A DNA stretch of 64,000 bases from Callaeas wilsoni (lineage: Eukaryota; Chordata; Aves; Passeriformes; Callaeidae): positions 231,861-295,860 of the forward strand of contig VWPU01006131.1 in assembly GCA_013398955.1 (NCBI GenBank), read 5' to 3'. Of this stretch, positions 11,401 through 25,594 are shown piece after piece. The notes beneath the pieces are model-generated. The model did not search any database. It had not been told where the DNA came from and saw nothing but the letters and a program-made list of their open reading frames with translations. Made by a program: the position numbers and the translations under genes. The first letter of the stretch is position 1. Every line of letters starts with the position of its first letter.

Positions 11401-14000
11401 TTTTATAAAAGCTTTGCCCTGGCTGGGCAGTGAGCTGGCTGGACTCAGAACTCGTTATTCCCACCGACAGCAGCCGTTCTCCAAGCAGCAGTGGGTCGTG
11501 TGCGAAAGGTCACTTGTGCTTCCCAGGTGGCCCTCTGAGCTGTTTCTGGTGCAGTGGTGAAGCAACAGATGATCTTCAAGCTATGGCACTTCCCACTGGT
11601 GGAAGGTCAGGTGGGGACTATTTTGGGGAATTCAGAAAGCCATTTGCCAACTACAGTCAGGAATTTCTAGAGTGTAAACTCCCCCCGAGGCATGCTTTTT
11701 AAAAATGCCACAACTTCACAAGAAGTGATAAAGTTATCACAGAACAGAGCCCAGCTGCAATGGTAGGCCCAGGGGTGTAGCACAGCATGGGCTGCAGGCA
11801 CCAAACACAAGCAAAATACTTGGACCTGTGTACCGTTATAGCAATATAGGCAATGGTTTATACGAATATAAATTAACTGCTGCAGCCATTTGTCCTAAAA
11901 AAATGGATATTCCACTGAATTATTAGCTGTTCAAGGGGAAAAGCTATGGCAGCTACAAGGACAAGATGAGAGTGATATAAAAAATAGGCTGGAAGAAGAA
12001 GACTATGGGGATGTGAATTTTATCCTTTCCTTTATAAACATAGGTGTGTTAGAACAGGAAAAGTGAGAATGGCACCTTCATATAGGGAGTCCCACTTAGT
12101 ATTTGTGAGATGGGAGTGATGTTTTTTATAGCAGTACTGCAAGGCAAAAATTCGATTTGGTGCGGAAATTACAGGATATGACTAAAAGTTTTCATTCTTT
12201 ATGAGTAATTATGTTTTAGTTCTAACTTCGTGATTTGGAGTAGATTTTACTTTTCGCTGGAATCTCTGCAGTTAATGTTCCCACTCTGATTAAAAAAAAT
12301 TACACTAGAAAGTAAATAAATAAGTGGAGTCTTGTTTAACTATACACTGACGTATCACAGAGAGACTGTTCCCTGTGATTAATGGGTTTTGGCCTGCTGA
12401 ATAATTCCATTAAACCACTTATCAGCACAATTCGCTGTCACTTTTCTCAGCACTGGCTTCAGATGCACATGCAAACTAATTGCCATGTAGAACAACAGCT
12501 TGTGGTGCAGGAACTGAGACTGTCTAAGCCAATTCAGAAATTTCCATCTAGCTTTTACATCTAATTTTTAAAGAAAAATCTCAGTCATGAAAACCTTTCA
12601 GGTACTACGGAAAATGCATTTAGAGAACTATAAAGAATTTTTTAACTCATTTTTTGCGCAAGAAATAAAAAAAAGTTTAAAAAGTATCCTGTACCCACTA
12701 CATGGAAAATAGGAAATTAAATATTGGCCACAAGACATTTTTTAGAGTTTTATTGAAGTAAGAGTTTTAACAACGTGTTTAACTATGTAACAGGTTCAGC
12801 AATTGTTAGCGTGAAGCTCCTGCTTTTCTGCAAAGCATTTGCTACCCCCACTTTAGAAGTCTCCACATCACAGGGGGTGTAAATGTTCTTTTAAAATTTA
12901 AATTATGCTTATTAAAAGGTTCAGAATTGCCAGGAGAGCCACTGTGATGAAAACCCTCTTATATATTTTTCCAAGAAGATTTACAACCTGCATTAGACAC
13001 AGCATTCAGCCATAAAATCAAGAGAAATGTGCAGACCTGCCACACTTCCTCTGTGCAACAGAAATTAAAATATATATCCCAAGAATGTTGTCATAGTAAC
13101 ATGTGGGAAACATTAAAAGAAGTCAACATGATGAACAGGTATAATTTATATTTCTCTAAAATCTTACCCCACACATCACTCATAAATCATCCAGTGTGAG
13201 TCTGTGTTAAAGAGATGTTCAGCTTTCCATCCTGTAGTCATATTGTTCCAACTCACAAAATAAGTGCTGGAAAAAATGGCTCAGCATCAACTGGGTTTTA
13301 CAATCTGCTCAGTAATAGAGATATACAAACTTCAAAGCAAAACCAAAAAGGCTGATACCAGTTTTATGGTATTCACATGTATCTGCAAGGGAACTCCTGC
13401 AAGAGGGGAACTCAAAACCTGCATGCAGCACTTGAAACCTAGGTGAGCAAATCTTTCCCAAATGGCTTAGATAAATGATTGGTTACTTCAGAAAGCCGTG
13501 GTCTAATTAGCTGTTCAAGACTTTCCTATTTCATAAAAGCCCTGTAGTTTACCCACCTGGAAAATTAAAATAAAAAATTAGTCAAATGACCTGTAGCCTC
13601 ACCTTACAGGGAGTTCCATATGGCCCTATGAGTTCAATATCAATACACTGACAGGATCAAGCTGGGGTCTGTAATGGCTCCCCTTGAAAATAAAAGTCTA
13701 CTTCCTATTTTTATGCCCAAAATAATTTAGTCCAATTTAGTTTCAACGTATTTTATAGTCTATATTGACAGTAACGCTATACAGTTATTTTACATAAAAA
13801 TTACTTCCTAGACTATCAAGTGAATAAAAGATTTAAAATATCCAGCCATTATTTCCCAGGCCGTAACAGTTCTTAAAAAACAGTGAAGCACTTGACACAT
13901 ATACAGAAGTATTTGAACTGCTATGTAGAGGATACTTTGCATATTATGTGATGCGTAATAATAGCTATGACATTGGGTTTTTTTAAATCACTATGGGGCT
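8481..14000. other. Unassigned non-coding DNA
   Basis: I see no gene, RNA gene or recognisable transposon. The sequence is AT-rich with scattered short A and T tracts. The longest open frames (up to about 90 codons, for example 11430-11702 plus) match no family known to me and lack flanking splice-site context that would make a convincing exon. Confidence 0.6.
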
Positions 14001-17000
14001 AAAAAAAATGAAGAAAATAATACCACCAGAGATAGAGGGAAGTATTATAAAAGGTGTTTCTTAATCCAACTGAAGTCTGGCTGTTCAAAGCTGAGCATGA
14101 GAATCCAAATTCAACCCAACCTGTTTGAGTAAAGGTCATTTTTCAGAAACAGAAGGAATGTGGACAGTGGGAAAGGCTCTGGGCTAACCTCTGTTGGAGA
14201 CAGGGCCACAGCTGTGGAGTGTCTGCAACATGGAAATGTTGTGGAGCTGCTGGAGTGCCAGCACTGGGCCAAGGGAAGGTGAGGACAGCCCGGGCAGAGA
14301 CGGGAGTGGGAGAGGTTGGTAGTGGAGTCATACCAGTTTTGGCCCAGTGGTATTTGGGGAATTTACACCAAGCTGTGCAGTGAGCTCAGGTATGATTTTG
14401 CAAGGAAACGAGACAGCCTTGAATTTTCTTTGAAATGGGAGAGGACAGGGCAATCCCATAAATTTGTCCAGAGCAACACAGGTTATGCTGCTGCTTGCTT
14501 GTGGTGCCCATGACATTCAGTGTATCTTGAATGCACAGACACCCCAAAAGCCATCCCAGGATATTCTGAGGGGTCATCTGATTTGAGTGGGAATTTAAAC
14601 ACTGACCTCAGCAGGACCGGGAGGTCTCTTGTGCAGAAATCCACAGCAGTCAGGTCAAGACCTATTTCATGTAATGTCCTTTCTACAATAGTGGCCATCA
14701 GCAAATGTTAAGAAATGTTTATGGATATAAGAGTTTAGGAGTATAAGAAGGGTACTCATAAAGATACTCCTTACATTGCAGTGATCTTTTTCTGAGTAAA
14801 ACCTTAGTATTCTTGAAGAAGTTTTACCTTAAGGTTGTAATATTTGATGTGACTGAATATCTTTAGATTACCTTAAAGGCCATTTTCTCGTACAATATAA
14901 GGATTGCAAGAAGAAGTCAAGGAATACTTTTGAAAAAATCCTGAGCAATGTATCTCAGGCTTTTAAACATAAGTTTAGCATAACTTTGGTCTTTCCAAAT
15001 AAAGGCTATACTAAAATAATCCATAAAGTAACTTTGTCATTAAATTGCTACACTTCTCAACAGAGAGACCTATATTTCTTTTCATTATATTCTTTTGAAA
15101 TTTACAATATAAATTACTTCTACTGGCTCAGTGTATTAAAAAAACAATAAAATTAAAGTAACTATAAGCCTTCCTTATGCTTTTCAGTAGCAGTTATTAA
15201 TAGGACTTTAATTTTGTGGACAGTTTTTCATAAAGGATTACTTGTGCTGTGGAAGCACACAGTTCTGCCGGATTTTTGTCTTTTTTTTAAGAGTTCTTTA
15301 TGCAAATGTCTCTGAAGAATATAGCACTTCACACAATGTTTTATACAAAAGTACAAGTTTTAAATGTGCTGGTTCATCTGTGTTCTCCAAAAGACCCATC
15401 TTTTCCTGGCAATCCGTACTGAAATAAAATTATTTCCTGTGAATTTAATTATGTTGAAAGCAATTAACCACAGTACTTTTCTACCTATAAAGATGAAAAT
15501 CCTAGAAGGCCACATCACATATACATGGTGGAAACAGTTAAGCTATACCGATTTATATCATCTAAACTGCTTTGCTCTATTTTGAATGCTTGTGTCCATT
15601 TTCAAAAGGTTTACAGTATTCTTTTGTTTTTCCATCAGAAAGAAACAGAATTATGAAATTCTAATTTTCATTCAACTGGATATGTTAGAAAAAATAGTGA
15701 AATATAAGGCATCTAATCGCTGGGATCTTACCCCTTGTTGCAAAGAAACCACAGAGTTTGGAGAATGTCCAGCCTTAAAATTAATGACTGAGTGTGATCC
15801 ACAGAGAAATAACTTTAACCACAATTTGGCTAGACCTTAAAGTCTCCATTTTTATTGGTTTTGGCAGCTGGAACCTTATTTCTAATGGATTCACATCCCT
15901 TGAGATAAGGAGCGAAAGAAAGGTGGCTAGTCCTAAACTTGAATGTTTTGTGCTTTCTCTACTTTCTTTTCTGAGATTTCAATAGCATTAATTACAGTGT
16001 AAGCAGAAAAGTCAATTGTCTCACAGTCTGTCAGGACTTGGGTTTGTTCCCATGATGTGAGTCCTTGTGCTAAGAAGAAATTACATTCAAGTGGGACTTG
16101 TTCCAACAATGACAACAGCTTTGGGATCAACAGAGTAATGGCTTTTGGCTCTTACTTCCCTTGAACGTGGCTTGTGCAAGCTCAAAGGACCTGTTGAACA
16201 CAAGGCAATCAGTACCTTCAGCAGCCACCGAAAGGAATCAGATGTAAATGAAGAAATCAGAGTAGTATAGAACAACTACTCCGGTGAAGCCTTGGCCTTC
16301 TCTTCCAGACGGACAGCAATGCTGAGAAGGGGATAGCTGCAGGTAACCACCATGCTTTGTTTTCTACGTCATTTTACGTAGCAACGTGACCATGAAAAGG
16401 TCAAGGAGACCTTTGAGGCCAGTATCTTACCCATGAGAAATGGACTGCAAGCACTGAACCAACACACAGGGAGATCAGTGGACCTCTGCGCCAAACCAGG
16501 CACTGGATCGATGAAGTTTTTTCTTTCTCTACAGCAAACAGAGACATGAAAAACACAAGGCTTGGTGCTAATGGGACTCTTCCCCCAGGCACACCTGTGT
16601 CATTCCCACTCTTAAGGTGGGAATTACTAAGATTCCTAGATGCTTGTGGTTAAAAGGAATGACAAAAGTCAGAGGGTCAACAAAAACTTTCAAAGTTTCA
16701 TTAGTAAATTATATACTTGGCATGGAAATTGGTATGTTAGTCCCTTATCTCCTAATATAAGGAAATAATATAATGAACTAGCAACCCACGGCTTGCCTTG
16801 TACTTTCTGGTGAGGAATGGGCACTTTTAGGGCATCATTCATTGATTCAGATGCCAGCTTTGGATGGGATGCAAAAAAAATTAATATTTACAAGTGCTGC
16901 TTACTAAAAATTCCTATTCAATACTGCTTTTAATACAGAAATCCATAAAGAAAATCAAACCATGATCTGTGCTTATGTTAATTTACTCACATACATCTCT

Positions 17001-18380
17001 GTTGGGTTTGAAGAATCTCCACCAGATTTCCCAGCAGGTGTTGTGGGTAAATTTCAGAAAACACGTCTGAAAAACAGACTCTTTTAGATCTGCTTTTCAC
17101 CAGCAGAGAAGTCCTGAAAGTTGTAGGCAGGGGGTTAGAGTGGCTAGGAAGGGTTAGGGGGTCTCTGGTAGAAGATATATAGAATAAAATCCTTCAGGAA
17201 AAAGCAGCAGAATAAATTCAGGAAGCTGGCAGTTAACATGCTACAGGAATATATGTAAAGGAAAGAGAAAATTAGAAGCATTGGAATAAAGTATCCTGAA
17301 GCAAAGACAAAGTCAGAAAAAGCAAAGGAATCAAAAGAAACACTCAGCTGAATCAGTTCTCAGTAACTTGAAATATAAAGAGGAACCAAACAGCAAAGCA
17401 TAGCTCAAACAGCTAAAGACAAGGACAAAGTAGAAGCACACAAAGACATGAAAATCAACACAGATGCAATTAGCAAGTAGGGTAAGAAGAAATATGTGTC
17501 TATTAGATAGTCCGAGGAAGGTCATGGAAATGGTATTTCTACCCTCAGTAAAAAGGAAAAGCCAGGAACAGAAGGTATCAAGAAACAACATCTGTATGGC
17601 TTCACCTGCACAGCTGGATCTCACCAGACAGCAAACCCATGGTCAACCACTGCAATCAACCAGGTGACAGATTAAAGAAAGGGCAAATCAGTGAGAACTC
17701 AGATAATTGAAGATTACCTAGATGAATTAGGTTTGCATAAGTTATGAGTGATTAGGGAGGAGCACACAACTGCCTTGTCTGTGCTCTGAGCTGACCCATC
17801 ACACAGAACCTGCAGACTCAGGGACTCCATGGCTTGATCGGCTTGAGCTGTGAACCCAAAACTTCAGAGACCTAACCTGAGAAACACACCAACCCTCCTG
17901 CCTCTTTAAATACCCAGGAGGAAAAGTATGAATACCCCTCTTCTGGCTAGTTTTACCTTGGTTCAAAAATTCAAAGACAAGTAGTGCTTAGAAATACAAA
18001 ATATCTCTAAATACCTTTAATTTCTAGAAATCTAATAAACTATTTACACCATCATATACATTCTAGAAAAGCTGTCTTCAAGACATTTGCATTAACCATC
18101 AATTTGAATATCGTTTATTGTTTAGAAATGCTTGGTCTTTGTGCATGTTGTCTTTAAACAGGAAACATTTTGTGGCCTGTAACTGGTTCCTATTAAAAAA
18201 ACACCAAAACACAATACTTCACCCTTGCTAATTTAATACAGTAGGGTTTTTAAAAGTCATATTCTTTTCTTTTTTCTAGAATGTATTTTCTGAGTCTGCA
18301 CTAGCCTTCTACCACATGCCCTAGCTAGAACAGGTCAGAAAAGTTTTTTTAAAATTCATTTTAAAAGCTGAGGTTTGACT
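14001..18380. other. Unassigned DNA with a purine-rich section
   Basis: No gene is recognised. From about 17165 to 17660 the plus strand is markedly A/G-rich, which leaves a 97-codon frame open on the minus strand (17331-17624). That frame is dominated by F, L, C and V codons, as expected from translating the complement of a purine-rich strand, so I do not call it a membrane protein. The remainder is unremarkable. Confidence 0.5.
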
Positions 18381-18388
18381 GAAATCCT

Positions 18389-18803
18389 TCAACTGAAACA
18401 CCTCAAGTTTCTTACGCTCTTGGTAGGCCTCAGGCATCTCTCCCACAGACATTTGCATGGCTTCAGAGAGTAATGGCAAGGACACAAGGCTTCTGTGGGA
18501 AGCTGGAGAGACTCAGGCACGTCCATCTTCCCAGCCCTGCCCTCCAGAGCCACGGCGTGGGACTGTTTGCCCTTGGAGACCTTGGGGCCCGCTTGGGTCT
18601 CCAGGGCAGGTGGGAGTCCCTTGGCCACGGCTGCCTCGAGGGGTGACTCTGGGATGAGAGGGGGCTGTGCTGAGAATTCGGAACCACGAATCCTGGCTCC
18701 AGCCACAGGTCTCCACGTTCCCACGTTCAGATCACAGAACCAGGGTGCTGAAGCTGGAAGTCGCTGCACAAGCTCTTCTGGTCCATTCCAGGAAAGAAAA
18801 TAA
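18389..18803. other. GC-rich block open on both strands, function unknown
   Basis: This block is clearly more GC-rich than its surroundings and open on both strands: 126 codons on the minus strand (18389-18769) and 102 codons on the plus strand (18495-18803). Neither translation resembles a family I know. The minus frame is rich in P, E, A, K and S and would be disordered. Flanking splice signals are not convincing. It could be a lineage-specific exon, part of a non-coding RNA, a decayed retrocopy, or simply a GC-rich stretch with few stop codons. The last is the default. Confidence 0.3.
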
Positions 18804-19535
18804 ATTCCTTGATCTTCAAAGTTTCACAGCCTACCAGACCAGACCTAAAATCAGAAGATGGTGATCCAGGAACCAGGGAGTGTTTTATCCTGCCCAGGTA
18901 ATGTGGAGCATAGTCAATCTGGAGACCTCTGGAGCCTGTGCATTCAACCAACACTCCTCTCTTGGCAGTTGGAAAAGAAGCAGAATCACCACTTTCTTTC
19001 ACACCAGAGGACCTCTGTGAGCAATTTTTCGTTTCAAAGTTCCAGCTCATTTGATATTTTCAAGTAATGATTATTATTGTCTGCCAACTTGAAATTCTGT
19101 CATTTGTCCGACTCTGAATAAACCCAATGTAATGTAGTGTAATTGATGTAATGCCGGATGACTGAGGACATGTAAGTGACAAAATATATCTAGACTGGCA
19201 ATGTTAGAGTCATTGTGAAGGCAATGGGTGGTGCGTATGGTGAGAATCATGTCTACTAATTTTCTTACAGCAGTGGATGGCTGGTAACAATAAATTGGGG
19301 TCTTCAAAGGGCACTAAAATTATTTAGAGGCCTTTTTTTTGACCTGCTCTTTTACTTTTACCATCTATTCATGATGTTAAGTATCTAAATGGATGCAGAA
19401 ACAAAATTATGTGCCAGAGTTCATCTATAGCACAAGCAGCAGGCAATTTAGATTACCAGTTTGGTTATTACTAACAGTGCAAAATTGCTGTAAATGAGGC
19501 AAAGTAAAAATATTCTCACAGACTTTTCCATTTTA
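18804..19535. other. Unassigned non-coding DNA
   Basis: Nothing recognisable. The 107-codon minus frame at 18727-19050 overlaps the GC-rich block to its left in a different frame and resembles no known protein. Confidence 0.5.
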
Positions 19536-19539
19536 TTCC

Positions 19540-20110
19540 ATTTCCTGTATTTATTTTGGAGATGAATTCTGCTGTGTTTATAGCTGAATCTTATGGATAA
19601 TTATATACTGCCAGCATTTAGTTTCATTATTTAGGCACAAATCCTTCTAGCACTTATGCATAAGCATAACTTTATTCATTTTGAAGTTCTGCAGGATAAC
19701 CCATTGTACATGAAAGCAAGCATATGAATAAATCTTCCTAGGATCAGAGCCTTAAGTTGTACAAGAGGAATTAGATGTTAGAGTAATCTATTGCTGGTTT
19801 AGTGAATGTTAAATTCTTCCCAAAATACCAGATGTGAGGAAGAATGCCCAAAGAACAAAGCAGACATGACATCATCTAATTGTCATTGTAGAAATAGCAG
19901 CATGCATGGAGCATAATCCAACACGTGGGAGATATGGACAATTTGATTTAATCTTTTTGCAAAACCAAAGTAAAATGAATGTAAACTGTAGCTAAATATA
20001 CAACTCATTAGCCAGAGCACCAAGTCCATTCTTAAACAATGGCAAATTGTTTAAGATAAAAATTTCTTCTCTTAAAAGTGATTTTCAATTTTCCAAATAA
20101 AACTAGTTTA
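19540..20110. promoter_or_regulatory. Candidate enhancer-like element (conservation untested)
   Basis: Complex AT-rich sequence with many homeodomain/POU-like cores and no repeat or open frame. The most specific item is a perfect 12-bp palindrome, cttatgcataag, at 19653-19664. It overlaps ATGCATAAGCAT (19656-19667), which differs at one position from the MORE-type POU dimer site ATGCATATGCAT. The motif is seen directly. Enhancer function is inference only. Confidence 0.22.
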
Positions 20111-23100
20111 TTTCAAACTAGAATGCAGATGTTGCCCATAGCAGGTCACACATATTAGTAATCTAGCAGCCCAATTGCCCCTAGATAGCACCACTTCACC
20201 CTCCTGACTAGGAGCAAAGGAAAATGCTCCTCTTCTGAAGTCATGGGGCCACCTTGAACCCCTCTACAACCAGCCTCAAGTTCCTCTTTATAATTCCTCC
20301 CCACCCAGTAATCATTGGAAGCATCCACTTTTCCTGAAGACCAAGCTGAGCCCAGCATAGGGGTTGAGCCCAGGATGCCTAAGAGAGTTAGCCATGCTGC
20401 AAGTATAGTTCTCTGAACAAAAAGTACTGGAAAATGCCTCATCCATTTCTAAATCCTAATTGGAATGAAGATATTTTTATTTGACATTAGCCTTATCTTA
20501 GGATTTCAGAGGAGCCTGAGCAGGTTTCATCCTATTTGCGCTGAACAAATGGCAAAGTTGCCACTGAAATCATGAGTGCAGGACCTGGCCTGAGGAACCA
20601 CTGTGCTGTGAATTCCAAAGGAACAATGTAGCTATGACCCCATATTTTTTTTCAAATGCTTTTTTTTTCCTATTTTAATTAATGAGTTGACCAACCTGTC
20701 TGGTGTACTTTTCTTAAATCCATTATTAAGTCACTTGATTATATACCAAAAAGGTGAATAGTGACAGGTATTTCCCAGCTGAGATTTCATCTCAACTTCC
20801 TTCTTTTTAAATTTTCCATCATTTGGCAATATTTCATAGCATTTTGGAATTGAGAAATAAAAAAGGCTGTATTGTTGTGATAAGAAAATATCTGTTGAAG
20901 ACTTACAGGCATCCAAAATTGTTTTTAGCTCTTTTAAATTTTACATATCAGTCTGCAGTAAAAGTAGAGATTTGAATTATTGATATAATTAAGGCACCTA
21001 GGGTTTAGTAATAGTCAGAAAAAATTCCTGTGAGCAATGCCAAAGAGGTTTAAAGCTTTTATTTAAAAGATGCATTTTAAAAGATTTATTTGTACCTGAA
21101 AGTTTAACCTCTATCATATTGATATTGTTAATTTTTTTCACTTTGGACAAACATTTATTCACTGCAATAAACAGTTAGAGGCTTATATGTAATCGATTAT
21201 ATTGAGGGCAAAGCAAAGGTGGCTGGAGTTGGAATTACAGGTCCAGCCTATAACTTGCTGGGCAGATCTCCAGTGAGTTTCTGGTGGAAGATTATTATAA
21301 TTCTGGCTGGGGAATTGCACCTGGATCAAGAGAAATATTTCTTCCCAGAGAGGTGCAGATGACCGAGGGACACCATCCCAAAACCTGGTCCCAGTTTGCA
21401 CCCTCCTTGGATGCTGGCTGTCTGAGCCCTCAGTCCCGATGGTCACCTTTCCTGCAAAAACACAGCTGAGTCTCAAGCAAACTTCTTCTCAATGTGAAAG
21501 CCAAATTTTGTTCAGTTTCCTCATTCTTTACCTTTATGTCATCCCAGATAAAGATTTGGCTGTCCAACAGTGCCTCCCTCCTCCAAGCACACACCTGGCC
21601 GTAGGCGAGGGGTGCAGTGCACACATCTGAGTGCACCATCCCCACAAAAAAGTGTTGCAATAAACAGCTTTCACAGAGTTCCTGTGCTGTCTGTCCTAGT
21701 CAAGGGCTGTCTAAAATAGCAGTCTTCCATTCTGAGAATCACCTTCATTTCTTTTTGGCTTTTTTTTTAATTTCCAAAAGCTTGCAGAGATGTTCCTGTC
21801 CTTTGGGGAGGAGGCCTGTGCACATGCAGCTGCTGTGAACCCATTACACCTGTAAAGGATTTGCTACCTCTGTTTCAATGAGCAATTTGAAAAAGTGATG
21901 TGATTCTTTTGGGGATTCTCTGAAGTTAATGAGTGATTTATTAGTTACTTCAACAGCAGCAGGATCAGGCCCTTTGTCTTCATCAGGCTTGTCATCCATC
22001 TTCACATGAACAGGCTGACAGGACAGGAATTGAAATTTCACAGTCTGTGATATATTTAGAGATTGTTTAGATTGCATTAGGCTATGGAAAATACTGTGCT
22101 GACCAAGATAATCACCCTTCAGATATCGATCTAACCCCTGTCTGCTCTAATTTGTTCTTCCAAATCACACTGCCTGCAGCTACCTACCTCTATCTTAGAG
22201 TAATATTGCAATGACACTGCTGGGATTCTTGGTTTTTCCCCAATAGAAATCAACACTGAAACACGAGCTAATTTGAACAGTGAAAGATTGCATATTTTAG
22301 GCTGCAGTTCTGAAAATCAGAGAGTAGTATCTCACTTTCACCTAATACATAGTTTGGGTTTAGGAAGGAGAATACATCCACAGAAATCATACCTACAAGG
22401 CTATATAGCACTACCTAGACTAGCTCTGAACAAATTAGTGGGAATGATCAGGAAATGTGCCAGATTTCAAAAACATTGAAACAAGGGTAACATACGTGTC
22501 CCCAACAGAGCTAAGATGTCCCCAGGAGACACTGTACTGCCATGGCTATCCTGCTTCCAGCACAGCATTCGCTTGTTCCAAGACAGCTCCAGTACCTCTG
22601 GGTGGTGCTGCCTCGCCATTTTTTGATTTAGGCACACTTCTAGACCTTTGCTGTACTGGCTCTAAATACATACATGTGGAACAGCTCCATAACCTGGATC
22701 TCCATTACAACCACAGATTTGGAATGCAGCTCTAAACACTTGGGATGGCTGAAAAGGGCACACAAAGTGAATGACTATCAGCAGCCTGGAAAACTGGGAA
22801 TTTTGCCAGCAAGGCATAAGGTGGAGTAAGACCGAAAGGACTCTTAAAGCTTTGCCATTGCCTGTTAGGTGTAAAGCAGGCCTGGCAAAGAACTAATGGC
22901 AGAAAGAAATAGCAAAATATTTTGTCAGCTCTGTAAGTGCACTTCCTTTAGCAGCAAAGAGATATAGATCACAAGACATGGAACTAACACAGGACCTCAG
23001 TGAACAGGTCAAAGGATGCTTCAAAAATTAAATTCTGTTTGATTTTCACAGTGTGCTTTGACTAAAATGTTACGTGAATTCAAAGCACTCTTTGTCCTGA

Positions 23101-25590
23101 AGGGAGGGAATGGAATTAAGGTGAATTGAGTTCCTTCTTCTAATACCTTACACATTGCACAAAATAAATGTAAGACTCTATGAAAACTATACAGATTTGG
23201 GATTTTGCAGTATTGTAAATTATTGCCCCCAGATCAGAGCAATAGGGTGCCTGATATTTCTTCCTACAATTTGCTGCTAATTCAAATAGGCTCCTAAGTC
23301 ATGTTACTTTTTCTAGAATCCAAGATTTTATGTTTAGCAGACCACATAAGAAACTAAAGATTCTTTTTTTTAAAATTTAGTTTGTAGTAATCTCACGAAC
23401 AAGACAATTCAGAGAGGCAGCCAGGCAGCAACAGGTTTTGGTGTAATATTACTAGGTGTTCCCTGAGGTCCTGTGCTAGCTCCAGATCTTGTGATCTGTA
23501 TTTCTTTGTTGCTGGAGGTGATGAAGTGTTTGCTCTCTTTTGGCCTCTTATTCCAGTTTGTGAAGTTCAGGGTCCATGCCAGCAGCACATGCCATGCAGT
23601 TCAGTGCTCCGGGTTCAACAGGCTTCATCAATAGATCATCAATACTTTTTGTTCCAAAAGCAGCAATATTCCCCTCAAAACTTTCAACATACTCCTACCC
23701 AGCATTACTTTAAACTATAAAACCTCGTGTTCACAGTTTCTGCTTTCATGGATTCCATGGCAAGGGTAACATATTCTGCCAAAACATGGGGTTTTCTCCC
23801 AGAAGCCTTGTAAATCCATACAAAGCCACCAAATTTTCTTATAATAAATAACCTCCTCTCTTGAACCACTCCTCTCAAAATTATCAATGGCTTACCAATT
23901 TTCATCAACTCTTTTAAAAGACATCTTTTAGCTTCTACATCCTCCTACAACAGTGGCAAGGAGGGAATATTCAGACAATCCCTTATCTAGAAAAAGCAGC
24001 AAACTGTCTGTGTTAGGGTGAAGTAGATTTTAGAACACATTAATAACATTTTTAATAAATCAATAAAAGATCTAACTACAACACTGGCCCACACTCATTT
24101 ATGAGTTTGACTATTTCTGTATGAAAATTTAGTCATTTTGACATCAGAAAAAAATGAAAATGGAAGTCCAGAAAGTAATCTTAGAAGGATAAAAACTCAT
24201 ATTGTATCAATTATTCTGAAATTGGGGTTTAATTACGTGCTATACTTTCCAAGTATACTGACAGTATATCTCACTTCTGATATTTTTGGTTCTTAGATTT
24301 TGCAGTAATGTAACTAATTCCAAGAATTTTCTTCATTGGTTTATGTATTATTAAGTTACATATTTGAGATAACTATAGCATAAAGTTTTAATTACGTGCA
24401 TTAAAGAAAGTGTGTTATTGGAATGTAATTTAGGAGTTTGCTACTGCTAGATAGACGGGATGCCTGAGGTCATAAAGCTGTGACAGAAGAGGCAGATACG
24501 GATTGAGGTGAGAAGAGAAGCTGAAAATATGCAAAGACCTATCAATTTAGCAATAAAAATGACATAACAATGATAATTATCTTTCTCCTAACTTGAGCTT
24601 CAGATGGCTTGGTTGTTGTTTTGCTTTGTTCTTGTACCATTCAGCTGTCAGAGCGCTGAATAGCAAACAGCCATCATCCTTCCTCAAAGAGTGTTTGATG
24701 TCAGAAATGGATCTTGGTCTGCAGGAAAAGGTCCAGAGCTCCTGGATGTGACTAAGAGAGACAAAGTAGGATACTCAAATACTCTTGAGGTGATCAGTAT
24801 GAAAATTTTGTGCTGGGGAAATCTGCAAGGCTTGGGTCAAATATTTTGGAATTGCTGTCACGCCTTACCTGTCACCATCCATTGGCCTCCTTAATGTGGT
24901 GCCATACAAAGGATCCAACATCCAGCTCTGGCCACTGCCTGCCCGGAGTGAAACCAGACCAGCTCCTCTCACTGACTTCTTAGGCATGCTCAGGAGCTAA
25001 AACCTAACATATCCTGTCCACAGATCTGACAGAAAGCAGGTGCCTCCCTGTGGGCCCCAGCTCCAGCACCCTTCACTGCTCACAGCCCGCTCCCAGCTCC
25101 TCTAAACACATGGATAATACTCCATGCCAAGGTGAGGCCTCCCTTTCCTTGAAGCAAGCACGAAGATGCAAAAAGTGTTTAAGGCCTCCAGGAAGTCATG
25201 CCAGAGTCTTTCTGAGCCAGGACCTAAATGGCAGAGAGGAGAGGGCATGTTACAAGTAGGTGAGGCATAGGGCCACATCCGTCCTTGGCGGGGGCACAGC
25301 TGGGCTGGGGTATGAGCAACTATGAGCAGAAGCTGGAGCAGAGAAGGGGATGTGGCAGGTCCCCAGAACAGGGCATGACCATGTCATAGACTGAACTCAT
25401 CCACACATGGGTAAAGTGCCACCCTGCAAGGCCTAGCTGAATGGAGAAGAGAGGTTGGGTTTAGGAGTTGGCATCCTTGGCTAGGGTAAAGAAAAAAGCA
25501 CTCTGAAATTCAGGGACAGAGCTGAAGAGGTCAGCAGCGGCGGGTCGAAGTTTATAAATATAACTTTATCTCGTTTCCAGGCTCGCAGGT
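20111..25590. other. Unassigned non-coding DNA
   Basis: No gene or confident repeat. Around 21540-21690 there is an isolated caataaacagctttcacag segment that recalls the end of an LTR, but no matching LTR start or target duplication was found. The region 22270-22740 has slightly repeat-like texture that I could not assign. Open frames are short. Confidence 0.5.
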
Positions 25591-25594
25591 AGGA

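Noticed and set aside
17331..17624. 97-codon hydrophobic minus frame as a membrane protein
   Set aside because: Hydrophobicity follows from reading the complement of a purine-rich strand. No start context or homology.
21540..21700. Second LTR, because of caataaacagctttcacag
   Set aside because: No TG start, inverted terminus or target duplication found to go with it. AATAAA alone is common.
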